From: an uncultured Flaviramulus sp.
Lineage (GTDB): Bacteria; Bacteroidota; Bacteroidia; Flavobacteriales; Flavobacteriaceae
Direction: 5' to 3'
Assembly: GCA_947501105.1 (NCBI GenBank)
Contig: CANMUP010000001.1
Location: 186,001-250,000 of the forward strand
DNA length: 64,000 bases
How positions within the stretch are numbered: the first letter of the stretch is position 1; the number at the start of each line of letters is the position of its first letter. Below, piece by piece: positions 1 through 8,183 of the stretch. The notes under the pieces are model-generated. The model worked only from the letters and a program-made list of their open reading frames with translations. It was not told the origin of the DNA and ran no database searches. The translations under genes and the position numbers were made by a program.

Positions 1-166
1 AAAAGAATACACCTATTAATGCGCCTATAGGCAAATGAAGAATTAATGGGTGAAAGTTTCCAAAAAAGGCTATTACATCATTAGTTTCTTTAGGGTTTAT
101 TGGTATTAATACTAATATCAATAAAATTAAAGTATAACTGCTCGCAAATATTATGGTTTTTTTCAA
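1..166 (-). CDS. Membrane protein, N-terminal fragment (DUF2231-like / planctomycete-type cytochrome family), cut by window edge
   Basis: Only the first 55 codons are in the window; the gene continues past position 1. The reading frame is open from an upstream stop at about 190, and the only plausible start is a TTG at 166, followed by Lys-Lys and a hydrophobic segment. After that helix comes the motif FHPLILHLPIGALIG. Known of the family: this His-Pro-Leu-x-x-His-Leu-Pro-Ile-Gly signature opens the membrane domain of DUF2231-like proteins, which in Bacteroidetes is often fused to c-type cytochrome domains. Inferred: a membrane-anchored cytochrome-type protein. No heme motif is visible in this fragment, so the C-terminal architecture is unknown. 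It lies near the formylglycine enzyme and sulfatase, a plausible catabolic neighbourhood. Confidence 0.5.
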   Translation of the reverse strand, partial: MKKTIIFASSYTLILLILVLIPINPKETNDVIAFFGNFHPLILHLPIGALIGVFF

Positions 167-382
167 AAAAATTACATCGTTGATTAACTACCGCAATTTA
201 GCTGACAACCAACTTGTTCGCAAATACTAAAAATACTAGAGATAATATTATTTTTGCTTTAGCGTAGTTTTTTTTGTTAAATAAGTAGTTTTCCTATTAT
301 ATAGTCGTGTATAACTGGGTCATATCGATGGCAGAAGATCTAAAAAAGCATTATCATTAAATAAGGCTTTAGTGCTAATTCT

Positions 383-829
383 TTACTCGTCCTTTCTTCT
401 TAAATATTGCATCACGCCTGAATTCAGTTGAAAGTCTAAATCTGATACAAATGAAGTTACCTTACTGTCGGGAAAACAACTGTTTATATTTGTTATCACT
501 CTAATGATATTTTTGTAATAATTAATCAACAGATTATTATTAGCATCTACTGATTGTTGCTTACACCAATCTAAATAATCAGTAGCTTCGTTTAACAATT
601 CTAATTCTCTAAATACTAAAACAAAATTCAATAATGGCTTTGCATTATCAAGATCGTTATACTCATCATTCACCTGAATTATAAAGAATTGGTTTTGTAT
701 TTTTAGTTTTAAGGGTACAAAAGAATCAGATATAATGGGGTGCAAAATTGTTTCAATGGTAACATCATTAGAATTCAAAAAATTATGAATATCATTAATT
801 TCTGAGTACTTTTTCCCTTCAAATTTCAT
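383..829 (-). CDS. Hypothetical protein, 148 aa
   Basis: An intact ORF with an ATG start (Met-Lys-Phe-Glu) and no signal peptide or membrane helix, so probably cytosolic. The sequence alternates predicted strands in the first half (a QNQFFIIQVNDEY stretch) with helical segments in the second (VFRELELLNEATDYLDWCKQ). Two cysteines are present without a recognisable metal motif. I do not recognise the family. It lies in a sparse region between the partial membrane protein and the formylglycine enzyme, with poorly coding sequence on both sides, so it may be accessory. Confidence 0.6.
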   Translation of the reverse strand: MKFEGKKYSEINDIHNFLNSNDVTIETILHPIISDSFVPLKLKIQNQFFIIQVNDEYNDLDNAKPLLNFVLVFRELELLNEATDYLDWCKQQSVDANNNLLINYYKNIIRVITNINSCFPDSKVTSFVSDLDFQLNSGVMQYLRRKDE

Positions 830-981
830 ATTTCGTTATTAAATTAACATAAATAAAATTAGGTAGTATCCTATGGGTTGCAAAAAGAATACTTGCTCAA
901 CAAAATTATGCGATAATGGCAAGAACTAAACTATTTATGGCAGTGCGGGTAGTGGAGAATATAACACTATGGGTGATTAAA

Positions 982-2085
982 TTATTTATTATTAATCATA
1001 TCTAAAGTGACAACTGTTCTAAATCCAATATGCTCAGATGAAGAATCTGTACTAGACCCCATCCTTGATGAAACTCTGTAACTAGCACAATACGTATAGC
1101 TACATAAAAACGAACCTCCCTTTATAACTTTTTCTTGAACATATGGATTGCTAGGATTGTATGCTTTATTAGCGCCTTTAGGGTTAATTGTTGGTGTATT
1201 TGCCGAGGCTAGTTCTTTATAATAATTGACATTATACCAATCTGTAGTCCATTCCCAAACGTTACCAGCCATATCATATAAACCAAAACTATTTGGTGGA
1301 TATGATTTTACTGGCGCGCTCCTTTCGTAACCATCTTCTAAAGTATTAAACACAGGAAATTCACCCTCCCAACTGTTAGCTTTTTTAGATAATAAACTAA
1401 TGTCATCACCCCAAAAGTAAGTTGTGTTTACTTTTTTTGCTCTAGCGGCGTATTCCCATTCTGCTTCAGTTGGTAATCGTCTTCCTGCCCATTTACAATA
1501 GGCCTGAGCATCTTCATAAGAAATATGGGTAACTGGATAGTTTTCTTTTCCTTCTAGGGATGAATTAACACCACTTGGGTGTTTCCAGTTTACACCAATT
1601 GCCCATCGCCACCACTGTGAAAAATCATATAGATTAGGAACTGAAGTTTTTGTTTTTTTAAACATTAAAGACCCTGGTTGTAAAATAGTATCGTGAGGTT
1701 TTGGTGTTCCTTCAGGCAATTGTTTTTTCATCTCCTCCCAATCAATTTCCCTTTCAGCTATAGTTATATAACCCGTTTCATCAACAAATTTTGAAAACTG
1801 AGCATTGGTTACTTCTGTTATATCCATAAAAAACCCATCTACACTTACTTCGTGTTGTGGTTTTTCATGCATCATAGCTATTTCATCGTGAGGAACAGCT
1901 CCTTGTAAAAAAGACCCTGCAGGAATCCAAAGCATCCCTTTTGGCGGCTTATTAATTATACTATCTATTTTACTAGCCTGTATATTGCTATTGTTTATTT
2001 TAGTTTTACCAGAGTTTTCATCCTTACAACTTAAAAAAGCAAAAAAACAAAGACAAATTATAGCACTATATATATTAGTTTTCAT
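982..2085 (-). CDS. Formylglycine-generating enzyme family lipoprotein (SUMF1-type)
   Basis: 367 aa. The N-terminus is a lipoprotein signal peptide with a cysteine in FFAFLSCKDE, so the protein is predicted to be exported and lipidated. The body is an FGE-sulfatase domain: GMLWIPAGSFLQG near residue 50, the MDITEVTNAQFSKFV block, the WAGRRLPTEAEWEYAAR block, and GGSFLCSYTYC near the end. Cys328 and Cys333 (C-x4-C) line up with the two copper-binding catalytic cysteines of true FGE, so it is likely catalytic rather than a binding-only homologue. Known role of the family: oxidising the sulfatase cysteine to formylglycine. It is divergent from a Cys-type sulfatase that starts 115 bp away, its probable client. 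Confidence 0.9.
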   Translation of the reverse strand: MKTNIYSAIICLCFFAFLSCKDENSGKTKINNSNIQASKIDSIINKPPKGMLWIPAGSFLQGAVPHDEIAMMHEKPQHEVSVDGFFMDITEVTNAQFSKFVDETGYITIAEREIDWEEMKKQLPEGTPKPHDTILQPGSLMFKKTKTSVPNLYDFSQWWRWAIGVNWKHPSGVNSSLEGKENYPVTHISYEDAQAYCKWAGRRLPTEAEWEYAARAKKVNTTYFWGDDISLLSKKANSWEGEFPVFNTLEDGYERSAPVKSYPPNSFGLYDMAGNVWEWTTDWYNVNYYKELASANTPTINPKGANKAYNPSNPYVQEKVIKGGSFLCSYTYCASYRVSSRMGSSTDSSSEHIGFRTVVTLDMINNK

Positions 2086-2132
2086 TAAATTTTTGTAAAA
2101 ATTAATTGTAAAAATATTAATTTACTTTTACT

Positions 2133-2165
2133 AAGCCTTTATGTTTTAGAGATAAAGGCTTTTAT
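2133..2165 (+). terminator. Terminator-like hairpin between the divergent FGE and sulfatase genes
   Basis: A 10-bp perfect stem (AAGCCTTTAT with ATAAAGGCTT) around a nine-base loop, followed by a short T-rich run. It sits in the divergent intergenic region, 35 bp upstream of the sulfatase start. It cannot end either neighbour in the usual way, so it may act in the sulfatase leader or block read-through. Confidence 0.45.
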
Positions 2166-2199
2166 TTGTGAATTACTATGTTTTAAACAACACTACACA

Positions 2200-3762
2200 A
2201 TGCTAAAAATTAAATACATCTTTTTCGTTTTTTTAATTTCATTTTATATTTCTTCTTGTAATAAGAAAGAAAAGGAAACAAGTAGCAACCTCGTAAAACC
2301 TAACATTATCTATATTTTGGCTGATGATTTAGGGTATGCTGAATTAGGAGCTTATGGTCAAGAAAAAATTGAAACTCCTAATATTGATGCTTTGGCAAAA
2401 AATGGCCTAATGTTTACTCAACACTATTCTGGTGCTCCAGTATGTGCTCCAGCTAGGGCATCACTACTTACAGGAAAACATTTAGGACATTCTTATATTA
2501 GAGGAAATGACGAATGGCGAGACAGAGGAATGGTTTGGGATTATCGTGAAATGGCAAAAGACTCAACTCTGGAAGGTCAGCGCCCTTTACCAAAAAACAC
2601 AGTAACAATTGCTAAACTATTACAAGAGTCTGGTTATGCTACAGGAATTGTTGGGAAATGGGGTTTAGGCGCTCCAAACACTCATTCCTTACCAAATCAC
2701 ATGGGCTTTGATTACTTTTTTGGGTATAACTGTCAACGACAAGCACACACATACACTCCTTTACATTTATATGAAAACGAAAACCGGTATCATTTAGCAA
2801 ACGATACTATACCTCCGAACGAAAAATTAGAAAAAGATGCAAACCCTAATGACATTGCGAGCTACAAAAAATATACACAACCCTATTACGCTCCAGAGGT
2901 TTCATTTGATAAAATGATAAACTTTGTTGATTCTAACAAAAACAAGCCTTTCTTTTTATACTGGGCATCCCCAATTCCGCATGTTCCATTACAAGCGCCA
3001 AAAAAGTGGGTGGATTATTATTTAGAGAAGTTTGGTGAAGAACCTCCTTACATTGGTAACAAAGGATATTTTCCTAATCGTTACCCAAAAGCTACATATG
3101 CTGCAATGATTTCTTATTTAGATGAAAAAGTCGGTGATCTTATTGCTCACTTAAAATCGATTGATGAATACGATAATACACTTATTATTTTTACCTCAGA
3201 TAATGGTCCAAGTTATGCAGGAGGAGCAGACCCTGTTTGGTTTAACAGTGCCAAACCTTTTAATGGCGAATACGGAAGAGGTAAAGGTTTTGTTTATGAA
3301 GGAGGTATTCGTGTTCCTATGATTGCTTCATGGTCAGGAAAAATCAAACCAAGCACCTCTACAAATCATATTTCTGGGTTTTACGATGTAATGGCTACAC
3401 TTTGTGATGTTGCTCAAATTGAGAGTCCTAAGAATACTGACGGCATTAGTTTTTACAATACTTTAATTCAAAAAGACAAACAAAAAGCTCATGATTATTT
3501 GTATTGGGAATTTCCAGAATACGATGGGCAGGTTGCTGTGCGTCAAGGGAAATGGAAATTTGTATGGCCAAATATCAAAAAGGGTAATACGGATGTTGAG
3601 CTTTACAATCTTGATGAAGACCTTTTAGAAGAGAATAACATAGCAAAGGACAACCCAGAACTCATAGAAGAATTTTATAAAATCATTAAAAAAGAGCACA
3701 CCACACCTGAAATTGATAAATTTAAAATTGACGCTTTAGAAAACATTATTAATTCTAAATAA
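2200..3762 (+). CDS. Sulfatase (arylsulfatase family) lipoprotein
   Basis: 520 aa with a lipoprotein signal peptide (cysteine in FYISSCNKKE). The alkaline phosphatase-fold sulfatase begins with the metal-binding block IYILADDLGYAELGAYG. The full signature CAPARASLLTG follows, with Cys82 as the residue converted to formylglycine (C-x-P-x-R). GIVGKWGLG and the C-terminal metal motif IIFTSDNGPS are also present. It hydrolyses sulfate esters, probably on polysaccharide or aromatic substrates outside the cytoplasm; the exact substrate cannot be read from the sequence. The neighbouring SUMF1-type lipoprotein is the likely maturation enzyme. Confidence 0.93.
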   Translation: MLKIKYIFFVFLISFYISSCNKKEKETSSNLVKPNIIYILADDLGYAELGAYGQEKIETPNIDALAKNGLMFTQHYSGAPVCAPARASLLTGKHLGHSYIRGNDEWRDRGMVWDYREMAKDSTLEGQRPLPKNTVTIAKLLQESGYATGIVGKWGLGAPNTHSLPNHMGFDYFFGYNCQRQAHTYTPLHLYENENRYHLANDTIPPNEKLEKDANPNDIASYKKYTQPYYAPEVSFDKMINFVDSNKNKPFFLYWASPIPHVPLQAPKKWVDYYLEKFGEEPPYIGNKGYFPNRYPKATYAAMISYLDEKVGDLIAHLKSIDEYDNTLIIFTSDNGPSYAGGADPVWFNSAKPFNGEYGRGKGFVYEGGIRVPMIASWSGKIKPSTSTNHISGFYDVMATLCDVAQIESPKNTDGISFYNTLIQKDKQKAHDYLYWEFPEYDGQVAVRQGKWKFVWPNIKKGNTDVELYNLDEDLLEENNIAKDNPELIEEFYKIIKKEHTTPEIDKFKIDALENIINSK

Positions 3763-3788
3763 TACATTTCTAAACCTTAGGTTTTATT

Positions 3789-3796
3789 TACCTTTG
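3789..3796 (+). promoter_or_regulatory. Bacteroidetes -7 box (TACCTTTG) upstream of the yicC homologue
   Basis: TACCTTTG matches the Bacteroidetes TAnnTTTG consensus and lies 22 bp before the ATG at 3819. It could drive the yicC-gmk-nadD run. No strong -33 element was seen. Confidence 0.5.
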
Positions 3797-3818
3797 TGCA
3801 ACTTAATATATTAGGAAT

Positions 3819-4676
3819 ATGATACATTCAATGACAGGTTATGGAAAATCTGTATTGCAATTACCCACAAAAAAAATCACTGTTGAGCTTAAATCTTTAA
3901 ACAGTAAAAACCTTGATTTAAATGCTAGAATGCCCTCTATTTATAGAGAAAAAGAGCTTGCTATAAGAAAGCTTCTTGCTAAAAAATTAGAGCGTGGCAA
4001 AATAGATTTTTCAATTTATGTTGAAACAACAGCTGAAGATACCTCAACTCAAATTAATGCCCCTGTTGTTAAACAATACATTGATCAATTAAAAAATGTA
4101 GTTGAGGGTAATGATGTAGATTTTCTTAAAATGGCTGTTCGTTTTCCAGATGCATTAAATACGGTAAGAGAAGAAATTGATGAAAATGAATGGAAACACA
4201 TTGAAGCTGAAATTGAAAACGCAATTACAGGCTTGAACCAACATAGGTTAAACGAAGGTGAAGTTTTAGAATTAGATTTTAATAATCGTATCAATAACAT
4301 TGGTGAAATTCTTGAAGAAATCATTAAAATTGACCCAGAACGTGTTGAGGCTGTGCGCGAACGATTGCTTAAAGGTGTTGAAGACTTAAAAGAAAAATAC
4401 GATGAAAATCGTTTTGAGCAAGAACTAGTATATTATATTGAAAAATTTGATATTACTGAAGAAAAAGTCCGCTTAAAAAACCATTTAAACTATTTTACAG
4501 AGTGCTTAAATTCTAAAGATTCTAACGGAAAAAAACTAGGATTTATAAGTCAAGAAATGGGTAGGGAAATAAACACTATTGGTTCAAAAAGTAATTACGC
4601 ACCCATGCAACAATTAGTAGTACAAATGAAAGACGAGCTCGAAAAAATTAAAGAGCAATTGTTGAATGTACTTTAA
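3819..4676 (+). CDS. YicC-family endoribonuclease
   Basis: 285 aa, full length for the family. It opens with the invariant MIHSMTGYGKS and has the N-terminal YicC block VELKSLNSKNLDLNARMPS. The C-terminal DUF1732 block (EKVRLKNHLNYFTECL, then GFISQEMGREINTIGSKSN) is also complete. Known of the family: YicC proteins are RNases implicated in stationary phase and RNA turnover. The gene is 12 bp upstream of gmk, the conserved yicC-gmk linkage seen in many bacteria, and likely forms one transcript with gmk and nadD. Confidence 0.92.
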   Translation: MIHSMTGYGKSVLQLPTKKITVELKSLNSKNLDLNARMPSIYREKELAIRKLLAKKLERGKIDFSIYVETTAEDTSTQINAPVVKQYIDQLKNVVEGNDVDFLKMAVRFPDALNTVREEIDENEWKHIEAEIENAITGLNQHRLNEGEVLELDFNNRINNIGEILEEIIKIDPERVEAVRERLLKGVEDLKEKYDENRFEQELVYYIEKFDITEEKVRLKNHLNYFTECLNSKDSNGKKLGFISQEMGREINTIGSKSNYAPMQQLVVQMKDELEKIKEQLLNVL

Positions 4677-4688
4677 AATTTAAGACTA

Positions 4689-5282
4689 TTGATTAAGAAG
4701 AACAACACGCAAAAACAAGGCAAACTTATAGTTTTTTCGGCACCGTCAGGTTCTGGTAAAACAACTATTGTAAGGCATCTATTAGGTGTTGAAAGTTTGA
4801 ATTTAGAATTTTCGATTTCAGCAACATCAAGAGAAAAGCGTGGTGAAGAAGAGCATGAAAAAGACTATTATTTTCTTTCAGCTAAGGCATTTAAAAACAA
4901 AATAAAAAACGATGAGTTTTTAGAGTGGGAAGAAGTATATCGCGATAATTTTTATGGCACTTTAAAAACTGAAATTGAACGTATTTGGGCAAAAGGCAAG
5001 CATGTTATTTTTGATATTGATGTATCAGGAGGATTGCGTATAAAACGAAAATTTCCTGAAGAAACACTTGCCATATTTGTAAAGCCCCCTAGCATCGATG
5101 AGCTTAAAATAAGGTTAAAAAAGCGCAAAACCGAAACTGAAGACAAGATAAATATGCGTATTGCAAAAGCATCTGCAGAATTAGCAACAGCACCTTTATT
5201 TGACGTTATAATTGAAAATGATAATTTAGAAAAAGCCCTTAGCGAAGCCGAAAGTTTAATTAGCAATTTTGTATCCAAATAG
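4689..5282 (+). CDS. gmk: Guanylate kinase
   Basis: 197 aa, normal length. It phosphorylates GMP to GDP with ATP. The Walker A loop is SAPSGSGKTT near residue 16. SATSREKRGEEEHEKDYYF is the GMP-binding segment and FDIDVSGGLRIKRKFP is the Walker B region with the following helix. The start is a TTG at 4689; no ATG lies between it and the Walker A loop, so a non-ATG start is required. It sits between yicC and nadD, co-directional with short gaps. Confidence 0.95.
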   Translation: MIKKNNTQKQGKLIVFSAPSGSGKTTIVRHLLGVESLNLEFSISATSREKRGEEEHEKDYYFLSAKAFKNKIKNDEFLEWEEVYRDNFYGTLKTEIERIWAKGKHVIFDIDVSGGLRIKRKFPEETLAIFVKPPSIDELKIRLKKRKTETEDKINMRIAKASAELATAPLFDVIIENDNLEKALSEAESLISNFVSK

Positions 5283-5309
5283 CTATTTGGACTTAAAAAA
5301 AGTATAATT

Positions 5310-5888
5310 ATGAATATTGGATTGTATTTTGGTTCTTTTAACCCAATACATATTGGACATCTTGTAATTGCTAATCATTTAGTAGAACATAGCGATTTAG
5401 ACCAAATATGGTTTGTTGTAACACCACACAATCCGTTTAAAAAAAAGAGTAGCTTACTTGATAACTATCAACGTTTAGAAATGGTTTATCGTGCCACTAA
5501 AGATTATAACAAGCTAAAGCCAAGTGATATAGAATTTAATTTACCTCAGCCCAATTATACCATTAACACGCTAACATATTTACAAGAAAAACATCCAGAT
5601 TATAAATTTTCTTTAATTATGGGCGAAGACAATTTAAAGAGCTTTCATAAGTGGAAAAATTATGAATTAATACTCCAAAATCATCATATTTATATTTATC
5701 CAAGAATCTCAAAAGGGAAAATTGAAACGCAATTTGATAATCATAAAAAAATACATCATGTTGATGCGCCAATAATGGAATTATCTTCAACCTTTATTCG
5801 TAATGCGATTAAAGTAGGTAAAAATATTCAGCCTATGCTCCCTCAACATGTATGGGAGTATTTAGATGAAATGAATTTTTATAAGTAA
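5310..5888 (+). CDS. nadD: Nicotinate-nucleotide adenylyltransferase
   Basis: 192 aa. It transfers AMP from ATP to nicotinate mononucleotide in NAD synthesis. The nucleotidyltransferase motif GSFNPIHIGHL (with HIGH) is at the N-terminus, the substrate segment SLIMGEDNLKSFHKWKNY is in the middle, and the C-terminal signature ISSTFIR is present as LSSTFIRNAI. It follows gmk by 27 bp and is probably co-transcribed with it. Confidence 0.95.
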   Translation: MNIGLYFGSFNPIHIGHLVIANHLVEHSDLDQIWFVVTPHNPFKKKSSLLDNYQRLEMVYRATKDYNKLKPSDIEFNLPQPNYTINTLTYLQEKHPDYKFSLIMGEDNLKSFHKWKNYELILQNHHIYIYPRISKGKIETQFDNHKKIHHVDAPIMELSSTFIRNAIKVGKNIQPMLPQHVWEYLDEMNFYK

Positions 5889-5950
5889 TACATTTACGCA
5901 ACCTTTTTAACTATTTCACATCTATATATTAAAATCTTAGATATTTAGAT

Positions 5951-6349
5951 ATGAAAAAATCATCACTTCTTTTATTTACACTTACAATTTGTTTGTCATT
6001 AATGGCTTTTCAATGTAATGAGGATGATACACCACTCACTCAAGAAGAAGAACGTGAAGAATTAAGTATTTCTAAAAAAGCCATTGAAGATTTAGTTGCC
6101 ACATCTGTATGCAACGAAACTACCGAATGTGAATTTATAGCTTTTGGAAACAAACCCTGTGGAGGCCCATGGAGTTATTTAGTATATACAACTTCAATTG
6201 ATACAGAAAAGCTTAAATTATGGGTTGAAGATTATAATAAAAGAGAAGCTGAGTTTAACTCTAAATGGGGTGCCATTTCAGATTGTGGAATTACAAACCC
6301 TCCATCAAGTATTAATTGCGAAAATAACGTCTGTATTCCTGTATATTAA
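5951..6349 (+). CDS. Hypothetical secreted protein, 132 aa, cysteine-rich
   Basis: The N-terminal hydrophobic segment and a cysteine in LMAFQCNEDD suggest a signal peptide, possibly a lipoprotein; the residue before the cysteine (Gln) is unusual for a lipobox. The mature part has a run of acidic residues and then six cysteines, including VCNETTECEF, KPCGGPW and INCENNVC, likely disulfide-bonded in the periplasm. I do not recognise a named family. It stands between nadD and the acyltransferase, with moderate gaps on both sides. Confidence 0.7.
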   Translation: MKKSSLLLFTLTICLSLMAFQCNEDDTPLTQEEEREELSISKKAIEDLVATSVCNETTECEFIAFGNKPCGGPWSYLVYTTSIDTEKLKLWVEDYNKREAEFNSKWGAISDCGITNPPSSINCENNVCIPVY

Positions 6350-6364
6350 AACTAAGTTTTTATG

Positions 6365-6372
6365 TACTTTTG
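6365..6372 (+). promoter_or_regulatory. -7 box (TACTTTTG) abutting the acyltransferase start
   Basis: TACTTTTG fits TAnnTTTG and ends only three bases before the ATG at 6376. If used, the transcript would be nearly or fully leaderless. Confidence 0.4.
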
Positions 6373-6375
6373 GGC

Positions 6376-7113
6376 ATGCTTAAACTATTGTCGTATCCAA
6401 TAACTTTTCTCTATTACTTTGCTTTTTTATTAACCTTAGTAATATTCCACCCTATACAATGGTTTTGCTTTAATGTTTTTGGGTATCAAGCGCACAAAAA
6501 AAGTGTAGATGCTTTACAGTTTTGGTTAATGCGTTGTGCTAATATTTTAGGAACTCGTTTTTCGTTTCATAATCCGCATAACATAGATACAAATCAGCCC
6601 CTAATTATTGTTGCCAATCATCAAAGTTTACACGACATATATCCACTTACTTGGTATATGCGAAAATATCATCCAAAATTTATAAGCAAAATAGAATTAG
6701 GAAAAGGCATCCCAAGTGTGTCGTATAATTTACGTCATGGAGGGGCTGCATTGATAGATAGAAAAAACCCACGACAATCTCTTCCTGCGCTTATGAAATT
6801 TGGCGAATATATTGAAGCTAATAAACGAACCGCCGTTATTTTTCCTGAAGGTACACGAAGTAAAAATGGTGTGCCAAAACCCTTTCAGTCTAAAGGTTTA
6901 GAAATTCTGTTTAAAAAAATCCCATCGGCTTTAGTTGTCCCTGTTTCAATAAATAACTCCTGGAAAATAGTCCGATATGGCAAATTTCCAATGGGTTTAG
7001 GTACTCATATTACATTTACCGTTCATAAGCCCATAAAAGTTAGTACCTTTGAAACCAAACAAGACCTTATAAATAGTATTGAAACTACTATAAAAGGTCA
7101 TATCCATCTTTAA
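6376..7113 (+). CDS. plsC: 1-acyl-sn-glycerol-3-phosphate acyltransferase (PlsC family)
   Basis: 245 aa from the ATG at 6376; an upstream TTG at 6370 would add two residues, but it falls inside a promoter-like box. The N-terminal hydrophobic segment anchors the enzyme in the inner membrane. Acyltransferase motif I is NHQSLHD (H-x4-D), and motif III is FPEGTRSKNG. It should make phosphatidic acid from lysophosphatidic acid. The next gene, 9 bp downstream, is an acyl-ACP desaturase, so the pair may coordinate phospholipid acyl composition. A second PlsC-type gene lies at 60310-61047. Confidence 0.9.
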   Translation: MLKLLSYPITFLYYFAFLLTLVIFHPIQWFCFNVFGYQAHKKSVDALQFWLMRCANILGTRFSFHNPHNIDTNQPLIIVANHQSLHDIYPLTWYMRKYHPKFISKIELGKGIPSVSYNLRHGGAALIDRKNPRQSLPALMKFGEYIEANKRTAVIFPEGTRSKNGVPKPFQSKGLEILFKKIPSALVVPVSINNSWKIVRYGKFPMGLGTHITFTVHKPIKVSTFETKQDLINSIETTIKGHIHL

Positions 7114-7122
7114 AATAAAATT

Positions 7123-8115
7123 ATGTCGTCGAAGAATGTTAGATTAGAAGTCATGCAGTTTTTAGAAAAAGACGTTGAGTCACTTATAGAAAAATACCTA
7201 ATTCCGATAGAAAAAATATGGCAACCTACTGATTTTTTACCAAATTCTGAAGGTGATAATTTTTTTGAAGAGGTTAGAGAAATAAGAGAGCTATCAAAAG
7301 AGTTACCTTATGATTTTTGGGTCGTTTTAGTGGGCGATATGATTACTGAAGAAGCCTTACCAACTTACGAATCATGGCTTATGGATGTTGAAGGCGTAAA
7401 CCAAGTAGATAGAGAAAATGCTTGGGGAAAATGGGTGCGTCATTGGACTGGTGAAGAAAACCGTCATGGTGATGTACTTAACAAATACTTATATCTTTCC
7501 GGTCGTGTAAACATGCGAGAAGTCGAAAAAACTACGCAGTATCTTATTGCTGATGGTTTTGATATTGGCACCGATAGAGACCCTTATAAAAACTTTGTTT
7601 ATACTAGTTTTCAAGAATTAGCAACTTATATATCTCATAATCGAGTAGCAAAACTTGCTAAAGAAAAAGGAAATAAGCAATTAGCAAAAATGTGTAAAAT
7701 TATTTCGGGTGATGAAATGAGGCACCACCATGCATATTCTGAGTTTGTTGAGCGTATTTTTAAAGTGGACCCTAGCCAAATGATGATGGCATTTCATTAT
7801 ATGATGAAACAAAAAATTACTATGCCAGCTGTGTTTTTAAGAGAGTCTGGAGATAGAATTGGATCTGCTTTCGAAGAGTTTTCAAATACTGCACAACGAA
7901 TTGGGGTTTATACCTCAAAAGATTATGTTGATATATTGCAAAAGTTAATTGAGCGTTGGGAAATTGATAAAATCACCAATCTTACTGATGAAGCTGAAAA
8001 AGCAAGAGACTACTTAATGAAGCTCCCAAACAGAATGTTACGTATAGCAGACCGTATTAAAATTCCTGAAAACTCATTTGAATTTAAATGGGTAGAGCCA
8101 GCGTTAATTAAATAG
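7123..8115 (+). CDS. Acyl-[acyl-carrier-protein] desaturase (soluble di-iron type)
   Basis: 330 aa, soluble, of the plant-type stearoyl-ACP desaturase family (FA_desaturase_2). Di-iron ligands are visible in EENRHG (residues 111-116) and DEMRHH (197-202), the two E-x-x-H repeats of this family. It introduces a cis double bond into an ACP-bound acyl chain using oxygen and ferredoxin. It follows plsC by 9 bp. A strong hairpin terminator lies downstream. Confidence 0.92.
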   Translation: MSSKNVRLEVMQFLEKDVESLIEKYLIPIEKIWQPTDFLPNSEGDNFFEEVREIRELSKELPYDFWVVLVGDMITEEALPTYESWLMDVEGVNQVDRENAWGKWVRHWTGEENRHGDVLNKYLYLSGRVNMREVEKTTQYLIADGFDIGTDRDPYKNFVYTSFQELATYISHNRVAKLAKEKGNKQLAKMCKIISGDEMRHHHAYSEFVERIFKVDPSQMMMAFHYMMKQKITMPAVFLRESGDRIGSAFEEFSNTAQRIGVYTSKDYVDILQKLIERWEIDKITNLTDEAEKARDYLMKLPNRMLRIADRIKIPENSFEFKWVEPALIK

Positions 8116-8143
8116 ACTATTAATTATATTTAATTTATAATTC

Positions 8144-8176
8144 AATTCCTTTCTTAATCGAAAGGAATTTTTATTT
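8144..8176 (+). terminator. Rho-independent terminator after the acyl-ACP desaturase
   Basis: Ten-base stem AATTCCTTTC / GAAAGGAATT with a six-base loop, followed by a T-rich tract. It starts 28 bp after the desaturase stop. Confidence 0.75.
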
Positions 8177-8183
8177 TTATACT

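Noticed and set aside
167-382. Possible decayed coding sequence on the minus strand next to the first genes
   Set aside because: Frames are short and broken by many stops; no recognisable residue pattern, so nothing can be supported.
4085-5278. Antisense ORFs over yicC and gmk
   Set aside because: Serine-rich and low-complexity products opposite clearly conserved genes; AT-rich shadow frames.
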